DNA from: JAIBCL01 sp031411695
GTDB taxonomy: Bacteria; Verrucomicrobiota; Verrucomicrobiia; Verrucomicrobiales; Verrucomicrobiaceae
Assembly (NCBI GenBank): GCA_031411695.1
Contig: JANOBO010000013.1
Location: forward strand, 1-13,450
Reading direction: 5' to 3'
Length of the DNA: 13,450 nt
Each line of letters opens with the position of its first letter. The stretch's first letter is position 1. The notes under the pieces are model-generated. The model was given only the letters and a program-made list of their open reading frames with translations, did no database searches and was not told the origin of the DNA. The translations under genes were made by a program, and so were the position numbers. This document shows positions 1 through 7,590 of this stretch, in pieces.

Positions 1-284
1 TGCTCAATTCGTGGGTGGCGCTTTCAGAAATAAAACGAGGTCACGTGTTGTGCGCGGTGGCACTCGCATGAGCATCCGCGGCCGAAGCCGCTGTGACGGA
101 CTGCGGCAGAATGCCGCAGCGACGGCGCAAGCTCCGTGCGGCCGCGGTTTTCATCCGCATACCGTTCCATTTTTTGTCGCCTTAAAGAGCAGTCTTGAAT
201 TCACGGAAGTGATTTTCTCCGGGGCGAATTCCGTTCTGAAATCCGACTTGGATCTGGAGCACCTCTTCCATAAGCACAATCGAC
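1..284. other. Intergenic region with no convincing gene
   Basis: This stretch lies downstream of pyc, which ends at 285 on the minus strand. One open frame crosses it on the plus strand (11-355). Its translation is arginine- and serine-rich with no recognisable motif, and it runs into the end of pyc, so I read it as non-coding. The visible structure is a set of small inverted repeats between about 28 and 119, described separately. No tRNA, repeat array or clear promoter was seen. A neighbouring gene may begin or end beyond the left edge. Confidence 0.5.
28..119 (-). terminator. Hairpin cluster downstream of pyc, possible terminator
   Basis: Three inverted repeats follow the pyc stop in the direction of pyc transcription. 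The first is a perfect 8-bp stem CTGCGGCA/TGCCGCAG around 3 bases (101-119). The second is a 5-bp stem GCGGC/GCCGC with a TTCG loop on the minus strand (78-91). The third is a weak 4-bp CGAG/CTCG closure (36-66) followed on the minus strand by TTTTATTT (35-28). Only the last has a T-rich tail, and its stem is poor. The cluster starts about 165 bases after the pyc stop. A terminator role is an inference. Confidence 0.25.
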
Positions 285-3200
285 TCACCTCACCAGCCGC
301 ACCAGCAAGTCCTTGCTCTCCACGCTCTCACCGACCTTCACGGCGATCTCGCTGACAGTGCCGGCGATGGGTGATGCGACGGCGGCGAACATCTTCATGG
401 CTTCGAGGGTGAGCAGCGTCTCGCCTTCCTTGACCTTCTGACCAACGCTCACCGCAATCGACGCGACCATGCCGGGCATCGGCGCGCCGACTTGAGTCGG
501 ATCGGCGGGGTCGGCTTTGGTCTTCGTCACCGCGTTTTTAGCGAGGGCTTTGTTCGTGACGGTTGTGTGGCGTGGATAGCCGTTCAGTTCGAAGATGGCG
601 GTCTGCTGGCCGTTGGGGTCCGGCTCGGTCATGTTGAGAAGCCGCACGAAGAGCGTCTTGCCTTCTTCCAGCGTGATGTTGATCTCCTCCTTGTCCTGGA
701 GGCCGTAGTAGTAGGCCGGCGTCGGGAGCGCGGCGACGTCGCCATACGTCTTGCGGAAGTCTGCGAACTTCAGGAAGACATCGGGATACATCAGGTAGCT
801 CCACACATCATCCTCGGTGGGCTTCTTCTTCATCTTCGTTTCCAACTCGGCGCGCACGTCCTCGAGCTTGATCTTCGCGGCGTGCGTGCCGGGCCGGCCC
901 TTGATGCGCTTGCCGCCTTTGCCGACGATGGCATCGGCCAGCGCGTTCCATTTTTTGCGGCTGTCAGCGGCTTTTGCCGGCTCCATTCCGTAGAATGGCT
1001 CGCCGAGCCAGCCTTCGAACATGCTCGTCACGTCCTTGCTCCACTTCGTGCCTTGCAGGTTCACAATGTCCGCCGGCTTCACACCGCGTGCGACGCATTT
1101 GATGGCGAGATCGCCGACGACCTTGCTGCTCGGCGTGACCTTCACGATGTCGCCGCAAAGCTGATTCACCTCCGCGTAGGCATGCGCGATCTCCGGCCAG
1201 CGCGCGGCCATGCCCATGCCGGTGGCCTGCTCCTTGAGGTTCGTGTACTGCCCGCCGGGCATCTCGTGCAGATACACCTCGGCGGTGCCATAGGGCTCGG
1301 AGGTGTCGAAGGGTTTGTAAAACGAGCGCACAGCGGCCCAGTAGTCGCTGAACTCCTGCAGCGCCTCGACGTCCAGCGCGGTGTCGCGTGGCGTGTTTTG
1401 CATGGCGGCGACGATGGAGTTCAAGTTTGGCTGCGAGGTGCCGCCGGACATGGAGGCAATCGCGGCATCGCACACATCCACTCCTGCGGTGGCGGCCTCG
1501 ATGATGCTCGCGGCGTTCAGGCCGCTGGTGTCGTGCGTGTGGAAGTGGATCGGGATGCCGACTTCGTCCTTCAGCGCCTTCACCAGCTTCTTCGCGGCAA
1601 ACGGGCGCACGAGGCCGGCCATGTCCTTGATGCAAAGCATGTGCGCGCCCATCTTCTCCAGCTCCTTCGCGAGACGCACATAGTATTGCAGGTCGTACTT
1701 GTCGCGCTTCGGATCGAGGATGTCGCCCGTGTAGCAGAGCGTGCCCTCGCAGATTGACGTGGTGTCCTCGCGCACCGAGTCCATCGCGGCGGTGAGGTTT
1801 GGCAGGTAGTTGAGCGAGTCGAAGATGCGGAAGATGTCCATGCCATTCTCCGCCGCATGCTTGATGAAGCCCTTCACCACATTGTCGGGGTAGTTCGTGT
1901 AGCCGACGGCGTTGCTGCCGCGGAAGAGCATCTGCAAGAGAATGTTCGGCACCTTCGCGCGGATGGCGCGCAGCCGCTCCCACGGATCCTCACGCAGGAA
2001 ACGCATCGTTACGTCGAACGTGGCGCCGCCCCACATTTCGAGGCTGAACAGATTCGGCGTGCGGCGCGCGACGCTGTCCGCCACGGCCAGCATGTCAAAG
2101 GTGCGCATGCGTGTGGCCAGCAGGGACTGATGCGCGTCGCGCATGGTCGTGTCGGTGATCAGCAGGCGCTTGTGTTTGGCGACCCAGTCTTTGCAGAACT
2201 TCTCCGGCCCCATTTCGGTGAGCAATTGCTTGGTCCCCTTCGCCGGCGTGATGCGGTGATCACACTTCGGGATCGGCGGAGAGGAGAACAGCGCGGCGAT
2301 CTTATGGCCCTTCGCGAAAGGATTGCCGTTCACGATGGTGTCGGCCAGGTAGTCCAGCAGCTTGGTGGCGCGGTCCTTGCGCGCAACGAACTTGAGAAGG
2401 TCGGGATTGTTGTCGATGAAACGCGTCGTGGCCTGGCCGGCGCGGAAGTCCTCGTGATGGATCACATTCGTGAGGAAAGGGATGTTTGTCTTCACCCCGC
2501 GGATGCGGAACTCACGCAGGCAGCGGTCCATGCGGTCCAGCGCCTGCTGATACGTGCGGCCGTAGATCGTGAGCTTCACGAGCATCGAGTCATAATAGGG
2601 CGTGATCACCGCGTTCGTCGCGCCGAGCGCGCCATCGAGCCGCACGCCGAAGCCGCCGGGGCTGCGGTAGTTCAGGATCTTGCCAAAGTCGGGCGTGAAG
2701 CCGTTCTCCGGATCCTCAGTGGTGATGCGGCACTGGATGGCAAAGCCGGTCTTCTCGATCTTGTCCTGCGCGGGCAGGCCGAGCGGCTCCTCGTGAATCT
2801 TGTGCCCCTGTGCGATGAGGATCTGGCTGCGCACGATGTCGATGCTGGTGATCTCCTCGGTCACGGTGTGCTCGACCTGGATGCGCGGATTCATCTCGAT
2901 GAAGAACCACTCGCCGGTCTCGTGATCGACGAGAAACTCGACCGTGCCCGCGTGGGTGTACTTCACCTCCTTCGCCAGCCTCACGGCGGCGTCACACAGC
3001 GCGTCGATGATCTCCTGCTTCACGCCGTAGCTCGGCGCCTGCTCGATCACTTTTTGATGACGCCGCTGCACCGAGCAGTCGCGCTCGTGCAGATGCAAAA
3101 CGTTACCGTGTTTGTCCGCCAGGATCTGCACCTCGATGTGCTTCGCCTTGCCGACGAACTTTTCCAAAAACACCGCGCCATTGCCGAACGCGCGCTCCGC

Positions 3201-3800
3201 CTCCGTTTGCGCCTCGTCGAGCAGCTTCTCCAGATCCTTCGCCTCACGCACGATGCGCATCCCGCGCCCGCCGCCGCCGAAGGCAGCTTTGATGATGAGC
3301 GGAAAGCCGATCTTCTTCGCTGCGGTCAGCGCGTCCTTCCTGTCGCTCACGGGATCTTCGGTCCCTTCGAGAATGGGCACGTTGAGCTTTCGCGCCACGG
3401 CGCGCGCGGCCGTCTTGTCGCCCATCATGTCGAGGATCTTCGACTCGGGGCCGATGAAGATGATGCCGGCGTCCGCGCAAGCCTGGGCGAACTTTGGGTT
3501 CTCGCTGAGGAAGCCATAGCCTGGGTGAATGGCGTCCACGCCTTTCTCCTTTGCGAGGGTGACGATGCCTTCGATGTCGAGGTATGCGCCCAGCGGTCCC
3601 TTGGCTTTGTTCAGCTCGTACGCCTCGTCCGCCTTGAAGCGATGCGGGCAGAAGCGGTCCTCCTGCGCGTAGATGCCGACGGTTCGCAGTCCCAGCTCGG
3701 TGGCCGCGCGCATGACGCGGATGGCGATCTCAGAACGGTTCGCCACCATGAGCTTTTGAATGGGGCGAATCGAGGCGGGGGAAGTGGATTGCTTCGGCAT
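285..3800 (-). CDS. pyc: Pyruvate carboxylase, single-chain biotin enzyme
   Basis: Carboxylates pyruvate to oxaloacetate using ATP and bicarbonate, an anaplerotic and gluconeogenic step in the cytoplasm. The 1171-residue chain has the full-length family architecture. The biotin carboxylase/ATP-grasp part (about 12-470) has glycine loop GGGGRG at 175-180 and EMNPRIQVEHTVTEE at 302-316. The carboxyltransferase part (about 545-820) has ITDTTMRDAHQS, LFRGSNAVGYTNYP, the metal-binding pair in HFHTHD (H754, H756) and the lysine expected to be carboxylated in IKDMAGL (K725). The C-terminal biotinyl domain has EAMKM with biotin-accepting K1136. I chose the ATG at 3800 (MPKQ...). A TTG start 18 codons upstream is open, but its extra residues look unlike the family. 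No good Shine-Dalgarno sequence is seen. The gene stands alone, diverging from the binding-protein gene. All key residues are present. Confidence 0.97.
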   Translation of the reverse strand: MPKQSTSPASIRPIQKLMVANRSEIAIRVMRAATELGLRTVGIYAQEDRFCPHRFKADEAYELNKAKGPLGAYLDIEGIVTLAKEKGVDAIHPGYGFLSENPKFAQACADAGIIFIGPESKILDMMGDKTAARAVARKLNVPILEGTEDPVSDRKDALTAAKKIGFPLIIKAAFGGGGRGMRIVREAKDLEKLLDEAQTEAERAFGNGAVFLEKFVGKAKHIEVQILADKHGNVLHLHERDCSVQRRHQKVIEQAPSYGVKQEIIDALCDAAVRLAKEVKYTHAGTVEFLVDHETGEWFFIEMNPRIQVEHTVTEEITSIDIVRSQILIAQGHKIHEEPLGLPAQDKIEKTGFAIQCRITTEDPENGFTPDFGKILNYRSPGGFGVRLDGALGATNAVITPYYDSMLVKLTIYGRTYQQALDRMDRCLREFRIRGVKTNIPFLTNVIHHEDFRAGQATTRFIDNNPDLLKFVARKDRATKLLDYLADTIVNGNPFAKGHKIAALFSSPPIPKCDHRITPAKGTKQLLTEMGPEKFCKDWVAKHKRLLITDTTMRDAHQSLLATRMRTFDMLAVADSVARRTPNLFSLEMWGGATFDVTMRFLREDPWERLRAIRAKVPNILLQMLFRGSNAVGYTNYPDNVVKGFIKHAAENGMDIFRIFDSLNYLPNLTAAMDSVREDTTSICEGTLCYTGDILDPKRDKYDLQYYVRLAKELEKMGAHMLCIKDMAGLVRPFAAKKLVKALKDEVGIPIHFHTHDTSGLNAASIIEAATAGVDVCDAAIASMSGGTSQPNLNSIVAAMQNTPRDTALDVEALQEFSDYWAAVRSFYKPFDTSEPYGTAEVYLHEMPGGQYTNLKEQATGMGMAARWPEIAHAYAEVNQLCGDIVKVTPSSKVVGDLAIKCVARGVKPADIVNLQGTKWSKDVTSMFEGWLGEPFYGMEPAKAADSRKKWNALADAIVGKGGKRIKGRPGTHAAKIKLEDVRAELETKMKKKPTEDDVWSYLMYPDVFLKFADFRKTYGDVAALPTPAYYYGLQDKEEINITLEEGKTLFVRLLNMTEPDPNGQQTAIFELNGYPRHTTVTNKALAKNAVTKTKADPADPTQVGAPMPGMVASIAVSVGQKVKEGETLLTLEAMKMFAAVASPIAGTVSEIAVKVGESVESKDLLVRLVR

Positions 3801-3826
3801 TTTTAGGCGGGAATTTGTGACGCGCG

Positions 3827-3854
3827 ATTCTCCACGGCGCGAAGGTTTTTGCAA
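3827..3854 (-). promoter_or_regulatory. Possible sigma70-type promoter for pyc
   Basis: On the minus strand, TTGCAA (3854-3849) and GAGAAT (3832-3827) are separated by 16 bases. Each matches the -35 or -10 consensus at 4 of 6 positions. Transcription would begin near 3820, giving a leader of about 20 bases before the ATG at 3800. The match is weak and promoter consensus in this organism is unknown, so this is only a candidate. Confidence 0.22.
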
Positions 3855-3942
3855 GGGGAGGGACGGTTAGAATGCGGGGCGTCTGCCCGTGCTCGCCCGC
3901 CCTTTCCCCAGGTCCTCAGCACCGGTGGTGGAGCGGTGTGTT

Positions 3943-3962
3943 GCGAGCCGGGACGGGCTCGC
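3943..3962. repeat. Strong hairpin just upstream of the binding-protein gene
   Basis: A perfect 7-bp inverted repeat GCGAGCC/GGCTCGC encloses a 6-base loop (GGGACG). It ends 12 bases before the ATG at 3975. A weaker 5-bp stem CACCG/CGGTG lies just upstream at 3920-3938. It sits where promoter or ribosome-binding signals would be expected. It could be a dispersed palindromic (REP-like) repeat, a regulatory hairpin in the leader, or chance in GC-rich DNA. The window contains only one copy. Confidence 0.45.
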
Positions 3963-3974
3963 CTACTTTCGCCG

Positions 3975-4769
3975 ATGATGATCCGACACTTGCTGATCAG
4001 TGCCGCCGCTGTGCTTTGCGTTTCCTGCGGTGAGAAGCCGGCGCAGAAGAAGCTCGTGATCGGCACGGATGCGACCTACCCGCCGTTCGAGTTTGTGAAT
4101 GACAAGGGCGAGATCAGCGGCGTCAGCGTGGCGATCGGACGTGAGATCGGAAAGGCCATGGGGAGGGAGGTCGAGTTCCGGAACATCAACTTCGACGGCC
4201 TCATCACCGCGTTGAAGACGGGCAGCATCGACTTGGTCATCTCCTCAATGACCGCCAACGACGAGCGGCGGAAGTCCATCGACTTCTCCGAGCCGTACGT
4301 GAAGAACGGGCTGGCGGTTCTGGTGGCAAAAAACTCGCCCGTGCAGAAAGCCGATGACCTCAAAACCGCCAGCCGGCGCGTGGTGGTGCGGCTTGGCACC
4401 ACGGGCGAGATGTGGGCGCGGAAAGAACTGCCGCAGGCGAAGCTCGTCAGCCTCGACACCGACGCGGCCTGCGTGCTGGAGATCGTCAACGGCACGTGCG
4501 ACGCCTGGATCTATGACCAGATTTCAATCATGAACCATCACGAGCGGCACGCCGAATCCACGCGCGCGCTGCTGGCTCCGCTGCGCGAAGAAGTCTGGGC
4601 CGTCGCCCTGAATCAGGGGCAGCCAGAGCTCAAGGCGGCGATCAATGACGCCCTCGCCAAGTTCCGCGCCGACGGCGGTTTTGCGCGGCTGGCGGACCAG
4701 TTTCTGGCGAAGGAACGCGACCTGATGAAGGCGCAAGGGCTGCCGTTTGTCTTCGAGCTGGCGAAGTAA
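3975..4769 (+). CDS. Amino-acid-type periplasmic substrate-binding protein (SBP_bac_3), probable lipoprotein
   Basis: Predicted ligand-capture protein of a polar amino acid ABC importer, of the family of GlnH, HisJ and ArtJ. The 264 residues match the usual length. The N-terminus is a short hydrophobic signal (about 5-17) ending in CVSC, with C18 a likely lipidation site, although the -3 residue is C rather than the usual L. The mature part opens with LVIGTDATYPPFEF, followed by FDGLITALKTGSIDLVISSM and T-x-x-x-E-R ... IDFSEPY. R98 is in the position that usually holds the ligand carboxylate. VNGTCDAWIYDQ at 171-182 fits the second lobe. I chose the ATG at 3975 because the signal peptide begins there, although the frame is open back to 3849. 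No permease or ATPase gene adjoins it: the next gene is the convergent menD. Substrate cannot be assigned from sequence alone. Confidence 0.9.
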   Translation: MMIRHLLISAAAVLCVSCGEKPAQKKLVIGTDATYPPFEFVNDKGEISGVSVAIGREIGKAMGREVEFRNINFDGLITALKTGSIDLVISSMTANDERRKSIDFSEPYVKNGLAVLVAKNSPVQKADDLKTASRRVVVRLGTTGEMWARKELPQAKLVSLDTDAACVLEIVNGTCDAWIYDQISIMNHHERHAESTRALLAPLREEVWAVALNQGQPELKAAINDALAKFRADGGFARLADQFLAKERDLMKAQGLPFVFELAK

Positions 4770-4786
4770 CGCCGCCACAGATCGAG

Positions 4787-4846
4787 GCGCATCGGGCCGG
4801 CACAAACCACGCCTGTTGTTGTGTCGGACCTACCGGTCTGATGCGC
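4787..4846. terminator. Long inverted repeat between convergent genes, possible bidirectional terminator
   Basis: GCGCATCGGGCCGG (4787-4800) can pair with CCGGTCTGATGCGC (4833-4846): 14 consecutive pairs including two G-T wobbles. Inside it, CACAA (4801-4805) can pair with TTGTG (4819-4823). An alternative fold pairs CCGGCACAA (4797-4805) with TTGTGTCGG (4819-4827). It lies between the stop of the binding-protein gene (4769) and the stop of menD (4868). No T tract follows on either strand, so it is not a textbook intrinsic terminator. A REP-like repeat is an alternative. Confidence 0.5.
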
Positions 4847-4867
4847 AAGACAAGGAGCATGGGTCGC

Positions 4868-6445
4868 TTACTTCGCATCCCACTTCCGCCAAAAATGCTC
4901 GGTCTCGTCTGCGTCCGGCACGATCTCGATCACCGCGTTTCCCTCGGGCCGTCCGACAAACTCGTCGGGAGATTCGGCGCGCAGGTAGCTCATGCCCCAC
5001 ATCCGCGCCCACGATTCGAAGCCGAGCGCATGGCGGTTCTCGATCACCTCGCGCGCGGCGTTTGGCAGCGAGCGAAGTGAAGAGACGCGCGAGAAAATTT
5101 TGCCACCGCCATTGTTGATCACCACGATCCGCCGGTTGCCGGCCGGGAGCTGGTCCAGAATCCATGGCGCGCTGAGGTCGTAGAGCGCGCTAAGATCCCC
5201 GATGACGAGCCAAGACTCATCGGCCGTCGCGCTGACGCCGAAGAAGGTCGAGACGATGCCGTCGATGCCGTTTGCACCGCGATTCGCGAAGAACGTCGTG
5301 CGCGGTCTCGCGCGTGCGGCTGCCAGGTTCCATTCGCGAATCGGAAGGCTGTTGCCGAGGAATACGCGCGCGCCCTCGGGCACCGCGAGACTGAGGCGGC
5401 GGACCCACGCAGGTTCCGATCTTGGGTGCGCGTCGATGATCTCGCTCAGTGATGCCCCCATCTCCGAGGCAGCTGCGCCAGCGCGCGCGCCAAGGCAGTG
5501 GTCGCACGAAAAGTCGAGCAAGGCGAAGCCCGCCGCCTCCACGCTTTCCGTGCGTGCGAGGCCGGGGAACGGAGGCTCGCACACATTCAGGACTGCAATG
5601 TCGGGACGCTCCTCCAGATCCCGCCACCAGCGGCCGGATGGCACGGAACCGATGCGAAGCACGCGGCGGATGCGCATCTGCCGCAGGGCGGCGTCACCAC
5701 CGGTGATGAGCAGTTCGGCGGGCACGGGGCAGTCGTGCAGGTTGGAAGTCGCCTCCGCGAAGACGGGCGCGTTCACCGCTTCGAGAAACCGCGCGACGGT
5801 TTCGACGCGGGAGGGATGAATCCCACCGGCGAGGACCACCAGACCTTCGCGCTCTGCGAGCCATGACTCGAGAATGGCCCGCGCTGCGCTGTCTGCGAGA
5901 GTTGGCGCGGTCCTTGGTGGCGGTCCGACGCTTTCAAAATCGATTCCGTCAGCCACACCATCGAGCGGCTCCTCGAAGCACACGTTCACATGCAGCGGCT
6001 TCGTCGTCACTGATGGAGGCCAGGACGTCGCGATGGTTTCACCGTCGAGATCGAGCGTGCTTTCGGCGTAGCAGCCGAAGATGCCGCGTTGCTCCACGGC
6101 CTGCGGAGCGCCCGTGCCTCGATAGCGCTTCGGCCGGTCCGCCGTCACGAGCACGAGCGGCAGCCCCTGATAGAAAGCCTCCATCGCGGCAGGCAGCAGC
6201 TCACCCGCAGCCGTCCCCGACGTGGTGATCACCGCGACCGGCGCGCGGTCCACCAAGATTCGGCCGAGGGCGAAAAAAGCAGCGCTGCGTTCGTCAAAAA
6301 AATTCCAGATGCGCACTCCACCTGATGCCAGCAATGGAGCGAGCAGCGGAGCATTGCGCGCGCCGGCGGCGATGCAAAACTCGCGCACGCCGAGACGCGC
6401 CAGCTCACGCAGGACGCATGCCGCCAATGCCGCGTTCCCGCTCAT
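4868..6445 (-). CDS. menD: 2-succinyl-5-enolpyruvyl-6-hydroxy-3-cyclohexene-1-carboxylate synthase
   Basis: Thiamine-diphosphate enzyme joining isochorismate and 2-oxoglutarate, with loss of CO2, to give SEPHCHC in classical menaquinone synthesis. At 525 residues it is slightly shorter than E. coli MenD. Family marks include DERSAAFFALG (51-61), with E52 the expected cofactor-activating glutamate, and TTSGTAAGELLPAAMEA ... VTADRP (74-105). FLGNSLPIR (362-370), ANRGANGIDG (387-396) and IGDLSALYDL (415-424) follow, then VINNGGGKIFS (442-452) as the cofactor/metal-binding end. The N-terminal loop reads AAGARNAPL where E. coli MenD has APGSRSTLL: the arginine is kept and the preceding serine is alanine. 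The start ATG overlaps the menF stop as ATGA, implying translational coupling. No menB, menC, menE or menH is visible in the window. Confidence 0.95.
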   Translation of the reverse strand: MSGNAALAACVLRELARLGVREFCIAAGARNAPLLAPLLASGGVRIWNFFDERSAAFFALGRILVDRAPVAVITTSGTAAGELLPAAMEAFYQGLPLVLVTADRPKRYRGTGAPQAVEQRGIFGCYAESTLDLDGETIATSWPPSVTTKPLHVNVCFEEPLDGVADGIDFESVGPPPRTAPTLADSAARAILESWLAEREGLVVLAGGIHPSRVETVARFLEAVNAPVFAEATSNLHDCPVPAELLITGGDAALRQMRIRRVLRIGSVPSGRWWRDLEERPDIAVLNVCEPPFPGLARTESVEAAGFALLDFSCDHCLGARAGAAASEMGASLSEIIDAHPRSEPAWVRRLSLAVPEGARVFLGNSLPIREWNLAAARARPRTTFFANRGANGIDGIVSTFFGVSATADESWLVIGDLSALYDLSAPWILDQLPAGNRRIVVINNGGGKIFSRVSSLRSLPNAAREVIENRHALGFESWARMWGMSYLRAESPDEFVGRPEGNAVIEIVPDADETEHFWRKWDAK

Positions 6446-7461
6446 AAGTCGAACTGTCTCAGCACGGCCTCACGCTTCAGGCGCAGCTCCCGCCACTCGT
6501 GATCAAACGCGCTGCCGCCCACGATCCCGCAGCCGGATGGCAGCACCACCTTCTCACCATCCCACCCGATGCCCCGAATCGCGACGACGAGGTGATGCTC
6601 CCCGTGAATTGAAAACCCAAATGGCGCGCCGAAAAACGCGGGCGCCTTCAGCAGCGTGCGGTATTCCCGCAGCCGCGCCAGCCACTCATCTTGTCGCGGC
6701 AGGCAGCCGACGGCGGGCGTGGGATGCAACAGCGAGATCAGATCCCCGACGGCCACGGGGCGGTCGAGCCTGGCGCGCAGGTGTGTCTTGAAATGGACAA
6801 GGCCCGATGTCTCGAGCACCTCGCGCGAGCCGCGGTTCACATTGCCGACCGTTTCAAGACGCTCTTCGAGGTAGGCCGCCACGAGCTGGTGTTCCTCGAT
6901 CTCCTTCACATCGGAGAGAAAATCGTTTTGATCTCCCGGCTTCGCGGTGCCAGCCAGCGCCATCGTTTCGACCTCGTCGCCAGTCAGGCGGAAAAGTAGT
7001 TCGGGCGTGGCGCCGATGAAGCCGTCCTCACCGGCCACATGCCCGTAGCCCCACACATTCGATGGCGCGCCGAGCACGCGCCGCAGCAGCGTCTCGGGCC
7101 GTCCTGACAGCCGCGTGCCGTGCTCGGCGAGGATGGGCACCATCTTTGCCAGCCGGCCCGCGAGCACCTCGCGCCGGATGCGCCGGAAGGCCATCTTGAA
7201 CCATTCGGTGGCCGGCTTTTCCCACTGCACGCGCATCGGCCCTTCGCTGTCGCGTGCCCAGGTGTCGAGTGTCGCAGGAGTCACTTCGTGAAGCCGCGCG
7301 GGCTTTTTCCAGGGCAGGGGATCGGACAGATCAAAGTCGTTGATGTAAAAGCACGCCGCCTTTTCGTCCGGCCGCGCCAGCGATTCAAAGGGCCCTTCCC
7401 CGATCCACGCCTGGCCGTCGGGCAGCCTGAAAAATGCAAATTCCGTCATGTGCGCGGTCAT
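6442..7461 (-). CDS. menF: Isochorismate synthase, chorismate-binding family
   Basis: Converts chorismate to isochorismate, the entry step of menaquinone synthesis. The chorismate-binding domain fills about residues 82-337. Visible motifs are LAKMVPILAE, with K106 likely the general-base lysine, and FIGATPELLFRL (148-159). MALAGTAKPG (167-176), KEIEEHQLV (186-194), LHPTPAVGCLP (245-255) and SGCGIVGGSAFDHEWRE (309-325) follow, the last with E322 and E325 in the metal-binding segment and K329 after. At 339 residues it is shorter than E. coli MenF because the N-terminal part is reduced. Overlap with menD makes MenF more likely than a siderophore or salicylate enzyme. Two starts are possible, 7461 (MTAHM) and 7449 (second M); neither has a clear Shine-Dalgarno sequence, so I kept the longer. 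It is the first gene of a menF-menD pair. Confidence 0.92.
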   Translation of the reverse strand: MTAHMTEFAFFRLPDGQAWIGEGPFESLARPDEKAACFYINDFDLSDPLPWKKPARLHEVTPATLDTWARDSEGPMRVQWEKPATEWFKMAFRRIRREVLAGRLAKMVPILAEHGTRLSGRPETLLRRVLGAPSNVWGYGHVAGEDGFIGATPELLFRLTGDEVETMALAGTAKPGDQNDFLSDVKEIEEHQLVAAYLEERLETVGNVNRGSREVLETSGLVHFKTHLRARLDRPVAVGDLISLLHPTPAVGCLPRQDEWLARLREYRTLLKAPAFFGAPFGFSIHGEHHLVVAIRGIGWDGEKVVLPSGCGIVGGSAFDHEWRELRLKREAVLRQFDL

Positions 7462-7590
7462 CGTGAAACGCTACGGGCGGATTGCAAGAGGCAGTGGCAC
7501 AGCGGCTCGATGCCGGGGCGCGCGGATGGAAATCCAAATTGCATTCCCGCGCGCGCCGCGCAAGGAAAGCGCTGGAGTCCGTGAACTGCG
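7462..7590. other. Divergent intergenic region between menF and the SGNH gene
   Basis: This 129-base gap must hold promoters for both the menF-menD pair (leftward) and the gene at 7591 (rightward). It is GC-rich, with one slightly AT-richer patch near 7520-7535. I could not pick out a convincing -35/-10 pair on either strand. GGAG near 7574 lies about 13 bases before the ATG at 7591, which is far for a ribosome-binding site. Confidence 0.4.

Noticed and set aside
492..1757. A 421-codon open frame on the plus strand antisense to pyc
   Set aside because: The opposite strand encodes pyruvate carboxylase with intact motifs. The antisense translation has no recognisable domain and is the expected shadow of a GC-rich gene.
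1857..3806. A 649-codon open frame on the plus strand antisense to pyc
   Set aside because: It lies entirely opposite the biotin carboxylase half of pyc and is rich in Arg, His, Leu and Val with no family motif. Its length reflects high GC and codon bias.
3801..3854. N-terminal extension of pyruvate carboxylase from a TTG at 3854
   Set aside because: The 18 extra residues are unlike the family, and the ATG at 3800 gives a normal N-terminus.
3849..3974. Upstream start for the binding protein at 3849
   Set aside because: It would bury the lipoprotein signal peptide 42 residues inside the protein; ATG 3975 puts it at the N-terminus.
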